NCBI GenBank assembly: GCA_030592085.1
Contig: JAUUZV010000001.1
Span: 1-64,000, forward strand
DNA: 64,000 bases
Direction: 5' to 3'
Origin: Clostridia bacterium
Lineage (GTDB): Bacteria > Bacillota > Clostridia > DUPQ01
Shown here in pieces: positions 1-8,480 of this stretch (positions are counted from its first letter, which is position 1; every line of letters starts with the position of its first letter). The notes under the pieces were generated by a model, which was not told the origin of the DNA, ran no database searches, and saw only the letters and a program-made list of their open reading frames with translations. The translations under genes and the position numbers were made by a program.

Positions 1-1800
1 ACAATGTCCATCAATATATCCATCACTCTTAATATATTGAATTACTTTATTTCCAACAAGATTATTAGCAATCACGCCAGAAGAATCATAAACTGTATAA
101 TTATAAATCTCTTGAGAACAAGGCATATTATCACTAAAAATAACATATAAATTCCAATCAGAATCGCCTATTAAATTATCTGGATCTAACTTCTCTTCTA
201 TAAGTTCTGAAATATTTATTTTAGTTCTATAATAACTTTTACTAACTCCATCAATTAAGTCATCAAACCTTCTCCAATCTGGAAATAATCTAACTAATGG
301 ATAAGTTGAATCCAATTCATATTCTGGACTCATTCCATAATCAGTAATATTAAATTCATTTCCACTAATTGATATTTTGTTATCAAAAGTATTGATATAA
401 GGGGAAGAAATTGTAACTGAACCATAACATTGATTTGTTTTATATTTCATATGGTCTGGATAACCTATTTCTAACTCAGCACATTGATTTTGAGTTGTTG
501 TTCCACTTAAAGCTCTTAATTCACGATATTCTCCAACTAAACTTCTATCTATAGATGAATCTGAACCATCTGTCCCACACCTAAAATTATAAAGAACATC
601 AAACTCTATTCTAGTATTATAATTATTAGTAATATTAGCACATAAATGAACCTTTTCTCCAGTATAATAATTAGATTTATCAGTCACAATATTATTTAAA
701 ATAAATGAATCATCAGTTCCAGTTACATTAAAAATTAATGAATTAACAGTCCCTTGTGTAACTAATATATTTTGATAATATATATCAAAAATATTTCTAA
801 CATAATAAACACCAGTTGGTACCTCTTTTTCAATTTCATATTCTACTACTACTGTACTATTTCCAACTACCCTCGTATAAGTTCCATGTTTGGTATTAGA
901 ATATATCCCACCAGTAACACTATTAATTAAAAAATGTCTTGCATCAATAACTAAATTTCCATTATAATTATTAGTCATTGTAGCATCAAAATAAACTTTA
1001 TCACCAAAACCAGCATAAATAACTGGATTAGTATAAGTTGAACCGTTAACATAAGTTATTGGAAATGGAGCATTTAACATAGTAGCCCAACGATTTGTAG
1101 TAAATCCTTTTACAGCATCTCCTACAGAATCTTCAATAGATAAACCATCTTCATCAACACATTCTTGTTGAGACCCAGCAGTTCCACACCAACACCCAAT
1201 TTCGGCAGTATAATCTATTCCTTCAGCAAAAGAAGTATATTCTAATATAAAAGAAGAATCAATATCACCATTGATTATCTCTAAATTATCTAAAACAATT
1301 ACATCTTGTAAACCCGTATTATCTTCTATATCAATTCTACATCTTCCACCAGAAATTAATTTATCATTTTCATCTTTTACAGTTGCATCTAAAGAAGAAG
1401 TTAATCCTAAATATAATCCACTTACTGATACTTCTGAAATAACTAAAGAGCTTGCACTTGCTCCAGTTACATTAGCATTATCAAAACCTTCAAGATTAGA
1501 ACCAGTTAAAGTTGCATTAATTATACCCGTATAATCACTAGGAATAACATAACTCTCATAAAAATGAACATTAGTGTTTGGTGTTGTTCCAGTATCAGTT
1601 TGAACTACATCTCCAGACGAATTGAGCCAAGTTAAAGTATATGATTTTGCTTTTTCTGTAGCTTCATCACAAACATTATCAGCAGATATTTCTTCTGTTG
1701 GTGAATAATCAAACTTATCAAAAGTAACAACACAAACAGCACTAGTAAAACTACTTACTAATATTAATATTACAATTAAAAATATTTTTTTAATTACCAA
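1..1800 (-). CDS. large secreted surface protein, C-terminus cut by window edge
   Basis: An open frame runs without a stop from 1800 to the left edge (600 codons visible). The start is taken as TTG at 1798-1800, because GAGGT lies 6 bases upstream and no ATG is available; it overlaps the JAMM gene by 7 bases. The N-terminus (MVIKKIFLIVILILVSSFTSA) is a clear signal peptide. The mature part is Thr/Ser/Asn-rich with predicted beta strands, N-glycosylation sequons and scattered cysteines (for example GCWCG), typical of archaeal surface or virion decoration proteins. No catalytic motif is seen. Last gene of the left-arm minus-strand operon inside this window. Confidence 0.85.
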   Translation of the reverse strand, partial: MVIKKIFLIVILILVSSFTSAVCVVTFDKFDYSPTEEISADNVCDEATEKAKSYTLTWLNSSGDVVQTDTGTTPNTNVHFYESYVIPSDYTGIINATLTGSNLEGFDNANVTGASASSLVISEVSVSGLYLGLTSSLDATVKDENDKLISGGRCRIDIEDNTGLQDVIVLDNLEIINGDIDSSFILEYTSFAEGIDYTAEIGCWCGTAGSQQECVDEDGLSIEDSVGDAVKGFTTNRWATMLNAPFPITYVNGSTYTNPVIYAGFGDKVYFDATMTNNYNGNLVIDARHFLINSVTGGIYSNTKHGTYTRVVGNSTVVVEYEIEKEVPTGVYYVRNIFDIYYQNILVTQGTVNSLIFNVTGTDDSFILNNIVTDKSNYYTGEKVHLCANITNNYNTRIEFDVLYNFRCGTDGSDSSIDRSLVGEYRELRALSGTTTQNQCAELEIGYPDHMKYKTNQCYGSVTISSPYINTFDNKISISGNEFNITDYGMSPEYELDSTYPLVRLFPDWRRFDDLIDGVSKSYYRTKINISELIEEKLDPDNLIGDSDWNLYVIFSDNMPCSQEIYNYTVYDSSGVIANNLVGNKVIQYIKSDGYIDGHC

Positions 1801-2300
1801 TCTCGAACCTCTGGCTCTATTACTCCAAGAAGATAATATAAATATTTACCACAATATAATCCTATAACAGCTTGCCCTTTTTTCATATCACCAGAATATG
1901 TTTTAATATCAGTTTCACTTAACCGACAAACACCATTATTATGATTATGAATTGTACCTATAACCTTTCGTGTACCAATATATGATGGACATGATACATA
2001 TCTAGCACTAGTAGCATTTGACCGTATAATTTCAGTTTCTTGAAATTCATCTATAATTATACCATCAGCTGTTATAATTCCACCTAAACATACTGGAATT
2101 TCAACTTCAGCAGTAAGATATATAGCATCTAATCCATCTTTAACATTCTTATCCATTATTACTTTACTTTCTGTATAAACATTAGATAAAGTATAAAAAT
2201 TTGTAGAGAAAAAATAAATACCTAAAGCTACTGCTAATATTAATAATACAAACATTAATTTCAATCCAAACTTTAGTTCTTTTATTCTACTCATTCCCAT
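1794..2300 (-). CDS. membrane-anchored JAMM/MPN+ metalloprotease-like protein
   Basis: 168 aa. One N-terminal transmembrane segment (about residues 12-32) with positive residues before it, so the catalytic domain should face outside. The JAMM zinc signature is readable: a Glu in AEVEIPVCLGG (E65 or E67), then H118-N-H120, S128 and D131 (HNH, 7 residues, S-x-x-D). The family cleaves isopeptide bonds (deubiquitinases, RadC-like tail proteins, CBASS Cap3). Four cysteines fit an extracytoplasmic domain. It lies in the virion/membrane operon, suggesting a virion or envelope peptidase. An E1-like enzyme is encoded 26 kb away at 27940, so a link to a ubiquitin-like pathway is possible but unproved. 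Confidence 0.8.
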   Translation of the reverse strand: MGMSRIKELKFGLKLMFVLLILAVALGIYFFSTNFYTLSNVYTESKVIMDKNVKDGLDAIYLTAEVEIPVCLGGIITADGIIIDEFQETEIIRSNATSARYVSCPSYIGTRKVIGTIHNHNNGVCRLSETDIKTYSGDMKKGQAVIGLYCGKYLYYLLGVIEPEVRDW

Positions 2301-2301
2301 T

Positions 2302-2535
2302 TTAATTTGTAACCTTCTTTAATATTTTTTTACCACTAACACCTAATATCAATAAAACTATAAGAGCTATCACAATTACAGCTCCGTTTTGTGCGTATGA
2401 GTTTGAAACTCCTAATTTCGCAAGAGTGTCTGATGCTCCTTGATATATTAATCTATAAAACGCCCATGAAATTGTACCTAGCAATACTCCAGATATTGCC
2501 CAAAATAATGTTGTTTTTCTCCAATCTTTTCCCAT
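2302..2535 (-). CDS. small membrane protein, two TM helices
   Basis: 77 aa starting MGKDWRKTTLF. The ATG at 2533-2535 is preferred over upstream starts because GGGTGAT precedes it. Two hydrophobic helices (about 10-30 and 48-68) and a basic C-terminus (GKKILKKVTN). Function not recognised. Member of the membrane microprotein operon. Confidence 0.75.
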   Translation of the reverse strand: MGKDWRKTTLFWAISGVLLGTISWAFYRLIYQGASDTLAKLGVSNSYAQNGAVIVIALIVLLILGVSGKKILKKVTN

Positions 2536-2540
2536 TATTA

Positions 2541-2642
2541 TCACCCTAAGTTTATAATTCCAGTTATTCTTAATATCAATATTATAAATGCTAATATTGC
2601 AAATATTAAGCCACCAACGGCTAACCAGTCTCTCCATTTCAT
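2541..2642 (-). CDS. 33-aa single-pass membrane microprotein
   Basis: Reads MKWRDWLAVGGLIFAILAFI and on to IINLG; one hydrophobic helix after a charged N-terminus. Tightly packed: its start lies 1 base from the stop of the next upstream frame, and its stop lies 5 bases before the next ATG. Function unknown. Confidence 0.55.
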   Translation of the reverse strand: MKWRDWLAVGGLIFAILAFIILILRITGIINLG

Positions 2643-2643
2643 T

Positions 2644-2712
2644 TTATTCTTCGTATATAACACCATGTTCAACACGACAACTTTCTTCTCTACAAATACA
2701 ACTTTTATCCAT
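2644..2712 (-). CDS. possible 22-aa cysteine-containing peptide
   Basis: Reads MDKSCICREESCRVEHGVIYEE, filling the gap between two membrane microprotein genes. GAGGTG lies about 7 bases upstream of the ATG. Three cysteines and a histidine could bind a metal. Too short to be sure it is a gene; kept because the operon otherwise has almost no empty space. Confidence 0.3.
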   Translation of the reverse strand: MDKSCICREESCRVEHGVIYEE

Positions 2713-2723
2713 TTATATACACC

Positions 2724-3113
2724 TCACAATCCAAATTGTTTTTTTAATATTTTTAATAAACTCACTTCACCTATTAACGAATTAAGTAATGCTACTCCAA
2801 GTGATCCTATCAAAAGCATTTTTCTAAAATCTGTAATATCACCTACTAATAGATCATAAGTTGCAGATACAACCACAAATAAAGCTACTCCTATAACAAG
2901 ACTTTCGCTAATTTTATTTCCAATACTAAAAATAAATGTTAAACCTATAAGAATATATGTTATTATCATCTGACCTTGATATGAAAAATTTGTCATCATC
3001 GGTAGTATTACAGCATTAATAATTAACATTAATAAAGTTATAACAGTTACTATAACTTTACCACCATTTTCAATTGGTAGCCCATCTATAAAAAGTCCGT
3101 CTGTTTTACTCAT
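2724..3113 (-). CDS. membrane protein, four TM helices
   Basis: 129 aa with hydrophobic segments at about 18-41, 47-64, 70-88 and 98-115, and a basic C-terminus (LKKQFGL). No catalytic motif. Overlaps the 63-aa gene upstream by 8 bases, so translation is probably coupled. Possibly an envelope or holin-like component; inference only. Confidence 0.75.
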   Translation of the reverse strand: MSKTDGLFIDGLPIENGGKVIVTVITLLMLIINAVILPMMTNFSYQGQMIITYILIGLTFIFSIGNKISESLVIGVALFVVVSATYDLLVGDITDFRKMLLIGSLGVALLNSLIGEVSLLKILKKQFGL

Positions 3114-3297
3114 TTTTTTTCTCCCTCTTCAGTTTTAAAAAAGCATATAGGATAAATATAAGATGCATTAAATTTAAACCAATCATTCCAATTGCATTTC
3201 CATATTTTTCTGCAACCCAAAAGACAACACCTCCATATCCTAATACTACTATCAATAATATTATAAGTGTAATAAACTCACTATCTTTCATTCCCAT
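3106..3297 (-). CDS. small membrane protein, two TM helices
   Basis: 63 aa (MGMKDSEFITLIILLIVVLG and on), two hydrophobic helices separated by a short charged loop, Lys-rich tail (KLKREKKNE). Overlaps the next gene. Function unknown. Confidence 0.75.
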   Translation of the reverse strand: MGMKDSEFITLIILLIVVLGYGGVVFWVAEKYGNAIGMIGLNLMHLIFILYAFLKLKREKKNE

Positions 3298-3300
3298 TTT

Positions 3301-3480
3301 TTAAAAACTTCTCAATATTTTTTCATAATTATTGACTGCTCTATCAAGTTTTCTATGTTTTGTTTCTTCAATTTGTTCGCCATTAGCATTTACTGTAACA
3401 ATATATGTTTTATTATATTGATACATATCTACAACAAGATTTCCAGCATCTCCAATATCACGTTTCAAATGTTTTTTCAT
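3301..3480 (-). CDS. 59-aa hydrophilic hypothetical protein
   Basis: Reads MKKHLKRDIGDAGNLVVDMY and on, ending NYEKILRSF. No TM segment, unlike its neighbours. The middle (YNKTYIVTVNANGEQIEETK) suggests a beta hairpin followed by an amphipathic helix. Starts 1 base beyond the stop of the downstream gene. Function unknown. Confidence 0.6.
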   Translation of the reverse strand: MKKHLKRDIGDAGNLVVDMYQYNKTYIVTVNANGEQIEETKHRKLDRAVNNYEKILRSF

Positions 3481-3481
3481 T

Positions 3482-3841
3482 TTAATCTACCACAAATAAC
3501 TCCATAAATATTACTGCAATTGCTATAAAACTTGCAATAGCTTTAAACGTTGAAAAAATTAACCATGTAACATTAAAAAAACTAATTACTCCTGTTAAAA
3601 ATACAGCAAATCCTACAATTAATGTTATTAATTTGGGAATATTTTCATCAAAATTATTATTTGTTAATATTTTTAATGCGCCAGCTTCAAACATTAAACC
3701 AAGACCTAAAATAATAAATATTGTATTACTTACTACTACATCAATATTAACTATATTTAAATTATTTAATCCTGTAGCAAGAAATCCTAAAATACTCACT
3801 GCTGAAAGAAAATAAATAAATTTTGGTTTAGTTTTTATCAT
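3482..3841 (-). CDS. membrane protein, four TM helices
   Basis: 119 aa beginning MIKTKPKFIYFLSAVS. The ATG at 3839-3841 follows the upstream stop as TAAAATG; a longer in-frame TTG start exists but is less likely. Four hydrophobic segments, the last ending FMELFVVD. Function unknown. Confidence 0.7.
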   Translation of the reverse strand: MIKTKPKFIYFLSAVSILGFLATGLNNLNIVNIDVVVSNTIFIILGLGLMFEAGALKILTNNNFDENIPKLITLIVGFAVFLTGVISFFNVTWLIFSTFKAIASFIAIAVIFMELFVVD

Positions 3842-3842
3842 T

Positions 3843-4013
3843 TTAATCAAGTATCTCCGTGAATAATGAAATCATTATCACAAATATTGCAGCACCTGCT
3901 GCTTCTTGTCCTAAATCTCTTGCAACTGTAACCCCACTAGATAATCCCCATAAATATGCAACAAGACTTAGTAAAAGAACAGTTAATGATGCAACAAGTG
4001 CTTTTGGGTTCAT
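3843..4013 (-). CDS. 56-aa membrane protein, two TM helices
   Basis: Reads MNPKALVASLTVLLLSLVAY and on, ending ISLFTEILD. Two helices joined by a small-residue loop (SSGVTVARDLGQEAAG). Overlaps the upstream gene by 4 bases (ATGA). The architecture of two short helices with Gly/Ala resembles small hydrophobic virion proteins, but that is only a resemblance. Confidence 0.65.
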   Translation of the reverse strand: MNPKALVASLTVLLLSLVAYLWGLSSGVTVARDLGQEAAGAAIFVIMISLFTEILD

Positions 4014-4297
4014 TTTACAGCAACCTCTGATGTTATACCATTACCACTCAAAAATGATGCAACTCTACCAGCAAGTAATGTTTGTTCATCTTTTGTTGGT
4101 GATACATATTTTCCTGTTTCTTCATTTAATTCTTTTATTGTAATATTCATCTGATTACCAGATATTTTAGCAACACCAATGAATTTTCCCTTTGTTCTTT
4201 TTTTCATAGATCCAACAATCATATTTCCCAACTGAGCAAGCTTAGTTGAATCATATGTAACTCCTGGCCTTTTTAGATTTTTTACGACGACTACCAT
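4010..4297 (-). CDS. 95-aa soluble hypothetical protein
   Basis: MVVVVKNLKRPGVTYDSTKL and on; basic N-terminus, alternating strands and a helix, no TM segment. The product is soluble within a membrane-protein operon, so it may be an internal or matrix-like component. GGTGAAAAA precedes the ATG. Not recognised. Confidence 0.7.
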   Translation of the reverse strand: MVVVVKNLKRPGVTYDSTKLAQLGNMIVGSMKKRTKGKFIGVAKISGNQMNITIKELNEETGKYVSPTKDEQTLLAGRVASFLSGNGITSEVAVK

Positions 4298-4301
4298 TTT
4301 T

Positions 4302-4475
4302 TCACCTTCTTACTATTATTTCATCAGCAAATACACCAACAATAAAAATTATTAACCCTACACCAAAAAAAGTATATACATTAGCAATTTTTAATTTGGT
4401 AATTAAATCTAGATACTGATTTATGATTATTACTGTAATACCAATAAAAGCTAATATCTTACCTATATTAACCAT
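4302..4475 (-). CDS. small membrane protein, two TM helices
   Basis: 57 aa starting MVNIGKILAFIGITVI; ATG at 4473-4475 with GGAGTG upstream. Two helices, C-terminus EIIVRR. Function unknown. Confidence 0.65.
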   Translation of the reverse strand: MVNIGKILAFIGITVIIINQYLDLITKLKIANVYTFFGVGLIIFIVGVFADEIIVRR

Positions 4476-4560
4476 AATACACTCCATAAAAGATTAAAGC
4501 TGCGCCTAATATTAAACCGCAAACCATTATCCAAATTTTGTATTTTTTCCAAAATGCCAT
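4468..4560 (-). CDS. 30-aa single-pass membrane microprotein
   Basis: Reads MAFWKKYKIWIMVCGLILGA and on to YGVYYG. Basic/aromatic N-terminus then one helix. GGTGAAAA precedes the ATG. Overlaps the downstream gene by 8 bases. Confidence 0.55.
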   Translation of the reverse strand: MAFWKKYKIWIMVCGLILGAALIFYGVYYG

Positions 4561-4563
4561 TTT

Positions 4564-4737
4564 TCACCTCAATCTATAAACTAAATACCAAATATAAATT
4601 AAAATTGTCATTAAAAACGCTACAATATAATATATATTAGTAAATAATTGTTGACTTAACTGTATTAAATTATTAAAAATTATTATTGATATAGCTAACA
4701 CACTTATTATAAAAACACTTAATTTTTTAGGTTGCAT
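4564..4737 (-). CDS. 57-aa membrane protein, two TM helices
   Basis: Reads MQPKKLSVFIISVLAISIII and on, ending YLVYRLR. Two helices with a polar Asn/Gln loop (NNLIQLSQQLFTN). One base overlap with the upstream stop. Confidence 0.6.
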   Translation of the reverse strand: MQPKKLSVFIISVLAISIIIFNNLIQLSQQLFTNIYYIVAFLMTILIYIWYLVYRLR

Positions 4738-4832
4738 TATATTATACCAGATCCTTTTAATACTAATAATATAATTACTATAGTACCCACAATTAATACG
4801 ATTTCATCCCAATGTTTTTTAATAAATATCAT
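4737..4832 (-). CDS. 31-aa single-pass membrane microprotein
   Basis: Reads MIFIKKHWDEIVLIVGTIVI and on, ending KGSGII. One hydrophobic helix. GAGGTAAAA lies before the ATG, a good ribosome binding site. Function unknown. Confidence 0.6.
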   Translation of the reverse strand: MIFIKKHWDEIVLIVGTIVIILLVLKGSGII

Positions 4833-4839
4833 TTTTACC

Positions 4840-5184
4840 TCAATCAAACATGCCTGGTTTACCATCTTTACCAGGTAAATAAATCAGTATTAACAAAAAT
4901 ACTATCACAACACCACCAGTAAGTATTACTCCCCAAAGTGGATTAGCAAATAAATCTTCTATGAATGAAAATCCAAAACTAATTACTAAACCAAAAATAA
5001 ATATACCTGTCATTAGTTTATCAACTATTCCAAAATCAAAAATAGAACCTACTCCACCCTTAAACTTCAAATATGATTTATAAAATATAAAATACACTGC
5101 ACTAAGCAACACCATTAATAGACCTACTATTGTATAACTATTTATATTTGGTAATATTATACTCCAAAAACTTGGTAATGTCAT
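4840..5184 (-). CDS. membrane protein, three TM helices
   Basis: 114 aa; helices at about 17-34, 54-71 and 83-104, followed by a short Gly-rich tail (LPGKDGKPGMFD). GGAGGCGAAAAT upstream is a strong ribosome binding site. Function unknown. The 62 bases before the next gene upstream hold only this site and AT-rich sequence. Confidence 0.75.
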   Translation of the reverse strand: MTLPSFWSIILPNINSYTIVGLLMVLLSAVYFIFYKSYLKFKGGVGSIFDFGIVDKLMTGIFIFGLVISFGFSFIEDLFANPLWGVILTGGVVIVFLLILIYLPGKDGKPGMFD

Positions 5185-5246
5185 TTTTATTTTCGCCTCC
5201 GTATCTTTTATTTGTTATTAATTCTAATTTTTTTAAGCTGTTTTAT

Positions 5247-5402
5247 TTAATCTTCCATATCTTTTCTTCCAATTACATACAAAACTATTAACATTAATCC
5301 AACAACTAAAGATCCTACCCAAGCACCTGATTGATTTGCCACGACTAAATTTACAACAAACCCAGCAGAAAATACAATATCATATATTATTTTTTTTGTC
5401 AT
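5247..5402 (-). CDS. 51-aa membrane protein, two TM helices
   Basis: Starts MTKKIIYDIVFSAGFVV at the ATG 5400-5402, preceded by GGTGAAAA; in-frame upstream starts lack a site and would overlap the neighbour heavily. Two helices; C-terminus VIGRKDMED. Confidence 0.65.
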   Translation of the reverse strand: MTKKIIYDIVFSAGFVVNLVVANQSGAWVGSLVVGLMLIVLYVIGRKDMED

Positions 5403-5578
5403 TTTTTCACCAACCGCACAATCCAATAAAATATTAAAGCAATAGGTAAAACTAAAGTTATAACAAACCAAATCCAATCAGCATCTTTTGCTTGTTGAAT
5501 TAATGTTACAACCCAAACCAAAGACAATAATATTCCTACAATAACCATCAATCCTAATGCTTGAAACTGATCCATCAT
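5399..5578 (-). CDS. 59-aa membrane protein, two TM helices
   Basis: Starts MMDQFQALGLMVIVGILL; ATG at 5576-5578, one base after the stop of the upstream gene. Two helices and a basic end (WIVRLVKK). Overlaps the downstream gene by 4 bases (ATGA). Confidence 0.65.
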   Translation of the reverse strand: MMDQFQALGLMVIVGILLSLVWVVTLIQQAKDADWIWFVITLVLPIALIFYWIVRLVKK

Positions 5579-5579
5579 T

Positions 5580-6791
5580 TTAGAAGCCACCACTTCCTTG
5601 TTTTTTCTTAATTAGTGTTATCATTAATACAACTATTATTAATAATAATATTCCACCAACTATCCATACTAAAAATGATTCATCATCACTACCAGGTAAC
5701 CCACCACCACCAACAGCTATACACGTTTGTGTTTGTGGATTAAAAAATGGTTTTTCGCTTGGACACGTCTCACCAATTTTAACACAATCATTTGTAAATT
5801 CTAATTTACTAAGTTCTTCATTACAAGACATCTTACAACTTTCAGTTGAATCTTTTTGTATATATGAATCACCTATACCTATAAATTTATCGCAAAATTT
5901 ACCATCTGGTGTTGATTGCCATGCTGTACCATCATCATTACACAAAGGAGATGCTGGTGAACAAACAATTGTATTATCTTTTACAAAACTAGAAGGTCTT
6001 ACATCAACATATATTTTATTATCTTCTGTAAATGTTGGATGATAACCTCCAGGACCTTCAACATAAACAGCTTGTCCATCTATATTTACAATCATTCTCG
6101 GGCTTTGAACTAAAGTTTGTCCAATAATTATTGGAATAGTTTGACCAACTCTAATTATATTATTACTAGGTAAATCTTTTACAATTTCAGGAAAAGATCC
6201 TTGATATTTACTATAAAGACCTACATCACATGTTCCTAATATATCTACCTTTCCAGTTCCAGTAAATTGCCATAATCCATATGGTTGTGAATTTGTATGA
6301 ATTATTATATCTCCTTCATCTAAAAGAAAATTAGCTCCTGTATATTGAACTGTTATAGCGTCTTGATTACTTACTGGAATAATTGGTGTAAATCCTTTTT
6401 TACTTAAAGTACCAGTTATTTGGCATGAAGAAAAACTACATTTTCCATATTTTATTTCCAAACTTGGTTCAAAAAAACCATCATCAATTTGTTCAATTTG
6501 AAAATTACAACCTAATGGATAATGACCTGCTAAATCCCTACTTCCACAATATATATCCTTTCTAGCACCAAAAGCATCAGCATCTTTATATTTTGACAAA
6601 TCCCATATATCCATAGTCACTTCTGGTAATTTATCACATATAACTGTGGTATATAATGGAATATAATATTGTCCACTAGCTTGATATATCGAAAACGGCA
6701 AACTACTTCTATTTGTATATAAAATACCAGCGCCCATTACTAATACAATTACTATTAATGCCACAAATATTTGATTTTTAGATTTCACCAT
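5580..6791 (-). CDS. secreted cysteine-rich protein with C-terminal membrane anchor
   Basis: 403 aa. N-terminal hydrophobic signal/anchor (about 7-25), a large extracytoplasmic domain with many cysteines (region CNDDGTAWQSTPDGKFCDKF, then a Cys cluster at 315-350), a GGGG linker near 363 and a C-terminal TM helix (about 373-394) followed by KKKQGSGGF. This type I topology recurs in the proteins at 7067 and 60870. Likely a virion surface or adhesion protein; no enzymatic motif. Confidence 0.8.
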   Translation of the reverse strand: MVKSKNQIFVALIVIVLVMGAGILYTNRSSLPFSIYQASGQYYIPLYTTVICDKLPEVTMDIWDLSKYKDADAFGARKDIYCGSRDLAGHYPLGCNFQIEQIDDGFFEPSLEIKYGKCSFSSCQITGTLSKKGFTPIIPVSNQDAITVQYTGANFLLDEGDIIIHTNSQPYGLWQFTGTGKVDILGTCDVGLYSKYQGSFPEIVKDLPSNNIIRVGQTIPIIIGQTLVQSPRMIVNIDGQAVYVEGPGGYHPTFTEDNKIYVDVRPSSFVKDNTIVCSPASPLCNDDGTAWQSTPDGKFCDKFIGIGDSYIQKDSTESCKMSCNEELSKLEFTNDCVKIGETCPSEKPFFNPQTQTCIAVGGGGLPGSDDESFLVWIVGGILLLIIVVLMITLIKKKQGSGGF

Positions 6792-6793
6792 TT

Positions 6794-6964
6794 TTATTCA
6801 TCTCCTAAAAAATTTTGTTTAATTAAATATAATATTAAAGACATAAAATATACCATATTTATAATCAATTCAATACTATCAAACCCTTTTGTTAAGCCAT
6901 ATAAAACTAATACTATAGTAGCTACAAAAATTACAGCATTAAGAGACACATCTAACATATCCAT
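6794..6964 (-). CDS. 56-aa membrane protein, two TM helices
   Basis: Reads MDMLDVSLNAVIFVATIVLV and on, ending KQNFLGDE. Two hydrophobic helices with a short polar link. Its stop is 2 bases from the next start. Function unknown. Confidence 0.6.
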   Translation of the reverse strand: MDMLDVSLNAVIFVATIVLVLYGLTKGFDSIELIINMVYFMSLILYLIKQNFLGDE

Positions 6965-6965
6965 T

Positions 6966-7064
6966 TTATATCACATTTAGTACTTTTAAAATAATTAAAA
7001 TTATAGCTATTAAACCTAATATAATAGCTAACCATGAAACACTTTTATTTAATACATTCCCCAT
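6966..7064 (-). CDS. 32-aa single-pass membrane microprotein
   Basis: Reads MGNVLNKSVSWLAIILGLIA and on, ending KVLNVI. One helix. Overlaps neither neighbour; 2 bases from the stop of the gene at 7067. Function unknown. Confidence 0.55.
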   Translation of the reverse strand: MGNVLNKSVSWLAIILGLIAIILIILKVLNVI

Positions 7065-7066
7065 TT

Positions 7067-8473
7067 TCAGAACCCCTGTGATTTTGGTTTCAATGTATAT
7101 ATTAATAATAAAACTAACAAAGCAACAACAAATACAATTGCTATAATTGATTGTGTTTTATAATCATCCCAAAAATCTTTTATTCCTGATGTTGTAAAAA
7201 CTTTATTTATGCTAAACGCACAATTATTTTCATCATTTAATATTTGATATGTTTTACAGCCATTTATAATACCACCTATAGCATTACTATCATCAGTACA
7301 AATCCCACCAATACAATACTCACCATCTATTTTACAATCTGTACTTAACGTACAAATATCAACAACACTACTACCACACTCACCGGTTATAAGATTACAT
7401 TCGCCAGAACATTTATTGGTAACAGTACATTTAGTTTCGGCACATTCATTAAGTGTACATTTATTTCCATCATCACACTCATCATTATTAGAACATACTA
7501 TATCAGTTGCACACTCTAAAGTTGAATCTATTGTAAGACCTTGAGGACATTCATTATCCCAAGGTACACTTTCTACAGAAGTTCCTTCACAATAATAACA
7601 AGTAACTTTTGTTAATTCAATATCATTATTTATATCACCTTTACAAACACCATCAAAACATATATAGCCAGAACCACAACCTACCTTAGTTGAACTTGGT
7701 GTATTATCACTACAAATAAATTCTATTATATCTTGACTACCATCACACAAATCAGTTTGTTTTCCATTAGCAATAACATTAGAACCTTCTAAAATTTTCC
7801 AAGTAACAGTGCCCTTTGTCGTTATAGCATGCCCACCATCAGAATCAGAACATTCATATGTTTTATCAATTGACTCTGGATCTACACAAGCACCATCTTT
7901 ACAAATACCATCATTAGAACATACTGTAGTAGTTGTTCTTGGAGCATTGTCAGAATCACATGATTGTTCTCTTAAATCTTGATAACCATAACACTCATCT
8001 TCATCAGTTCCTTCACCTAAAATTCCTTGTTTATAAGCTACTACTGACCATTTTACACTTCCTTTTTTATCATACACTATACCACCATCAGAATCAAAAC
8101 ATGAAAACTTATGAAGTTTACCATCAACACAATTATAACCAGATAATGATGCTAAAACTGCTTTTACTTCAGTACCATCACAATAATATTCTTTCACTTT
8201 AAGATAATTATCACACTTGTCTATAAATGTTCCTGTATTAGAAATTACAGTACCTTTTATACCATATGTTTTTCCTTCGTCTGTATCTACACAAGTAGGA
8301 GCTGCTGGTGCTATAGCAAATGATAATCTTGATTCGACTTCAACATCTTCTTCAATAAGTTGTGCTTCAAAAATAGAAGCACTCGTACCATATTTATTAT
8401 ATAGGAAAATTCCTCCTATAGCAATAAATACTATAATGATAACAATTGGTATTATTTTTTTATTTTTTGACAT
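7067..8473 (-). CDS. secreted Cys-rich DSDGG-repeat surface protein
   Basis: 468 aa starting MSKNKKIIPIVII, with GGAGGATG upstream. N-terminal signal anchor (7-24), then three copies of a roughly 80-residue unit opening C-x-D-[ST]-D-x-G and carrying KGTV/KGSV (about residues 61, 125 and 208). A more divergent Cys-rich stretch with a DDGNxCTxxxC motif follows (about 335-365), then a C-terminal TM helix before the basic end KPKSQGF. I recognise the DSDGG unit from many uncultivated archaeal surface proteins. Probable disulfide-rich virion spike or adhesin. Confidence 0.8.
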   Translation of the reverse strand: MSKNKKIIPIVIIIVFIAIGGIFLYNKYGTSASIFEAQLIEEDVEVESRLSFAIAPAAPTCVDTDEGKTYGIKGTVISNTGTFIDKCDNYLKVKEYYCDGTEVKAVLASLSGYNCVDGKLHKFSCFDSDGGIVYDKKGSVKWSVVAYKQGILGEGTDEDECYGYQDLREQSCDSDNAPRTTTTVCSNDGICKDGACVDPESIDKTYECSDSDGGHAITTKGTVTWKILEGSNVIANGKQTDLCDGSQDIIEFICSDNTPSSTKVGCGSGYICFDGVCKGDINNDIELTKVTCYYCEGTSVESVPWDNECPQGLTIDSTLECATDIVCSNNDECDDGNKCTLNECAETKCTVTNKCSGECNLITGECGSSVVDICTLSTDCKIDGEYCIGGICTDDSNAIGGIINGCKTYQILNDENNCAFSINKVFTTSGIKDFWDDYKTQSIIAIVFVVALLVLLLIYTLKPKSQGF

Positions 8474-8480
8474 TTTTAAT

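Noticed and set aside
1271..1534. Plus-strand open frame opposite the large surface protein
   Set aside because: No ribosome binding site; the opposite strand is clearly coding with a signal peptide and sequons.
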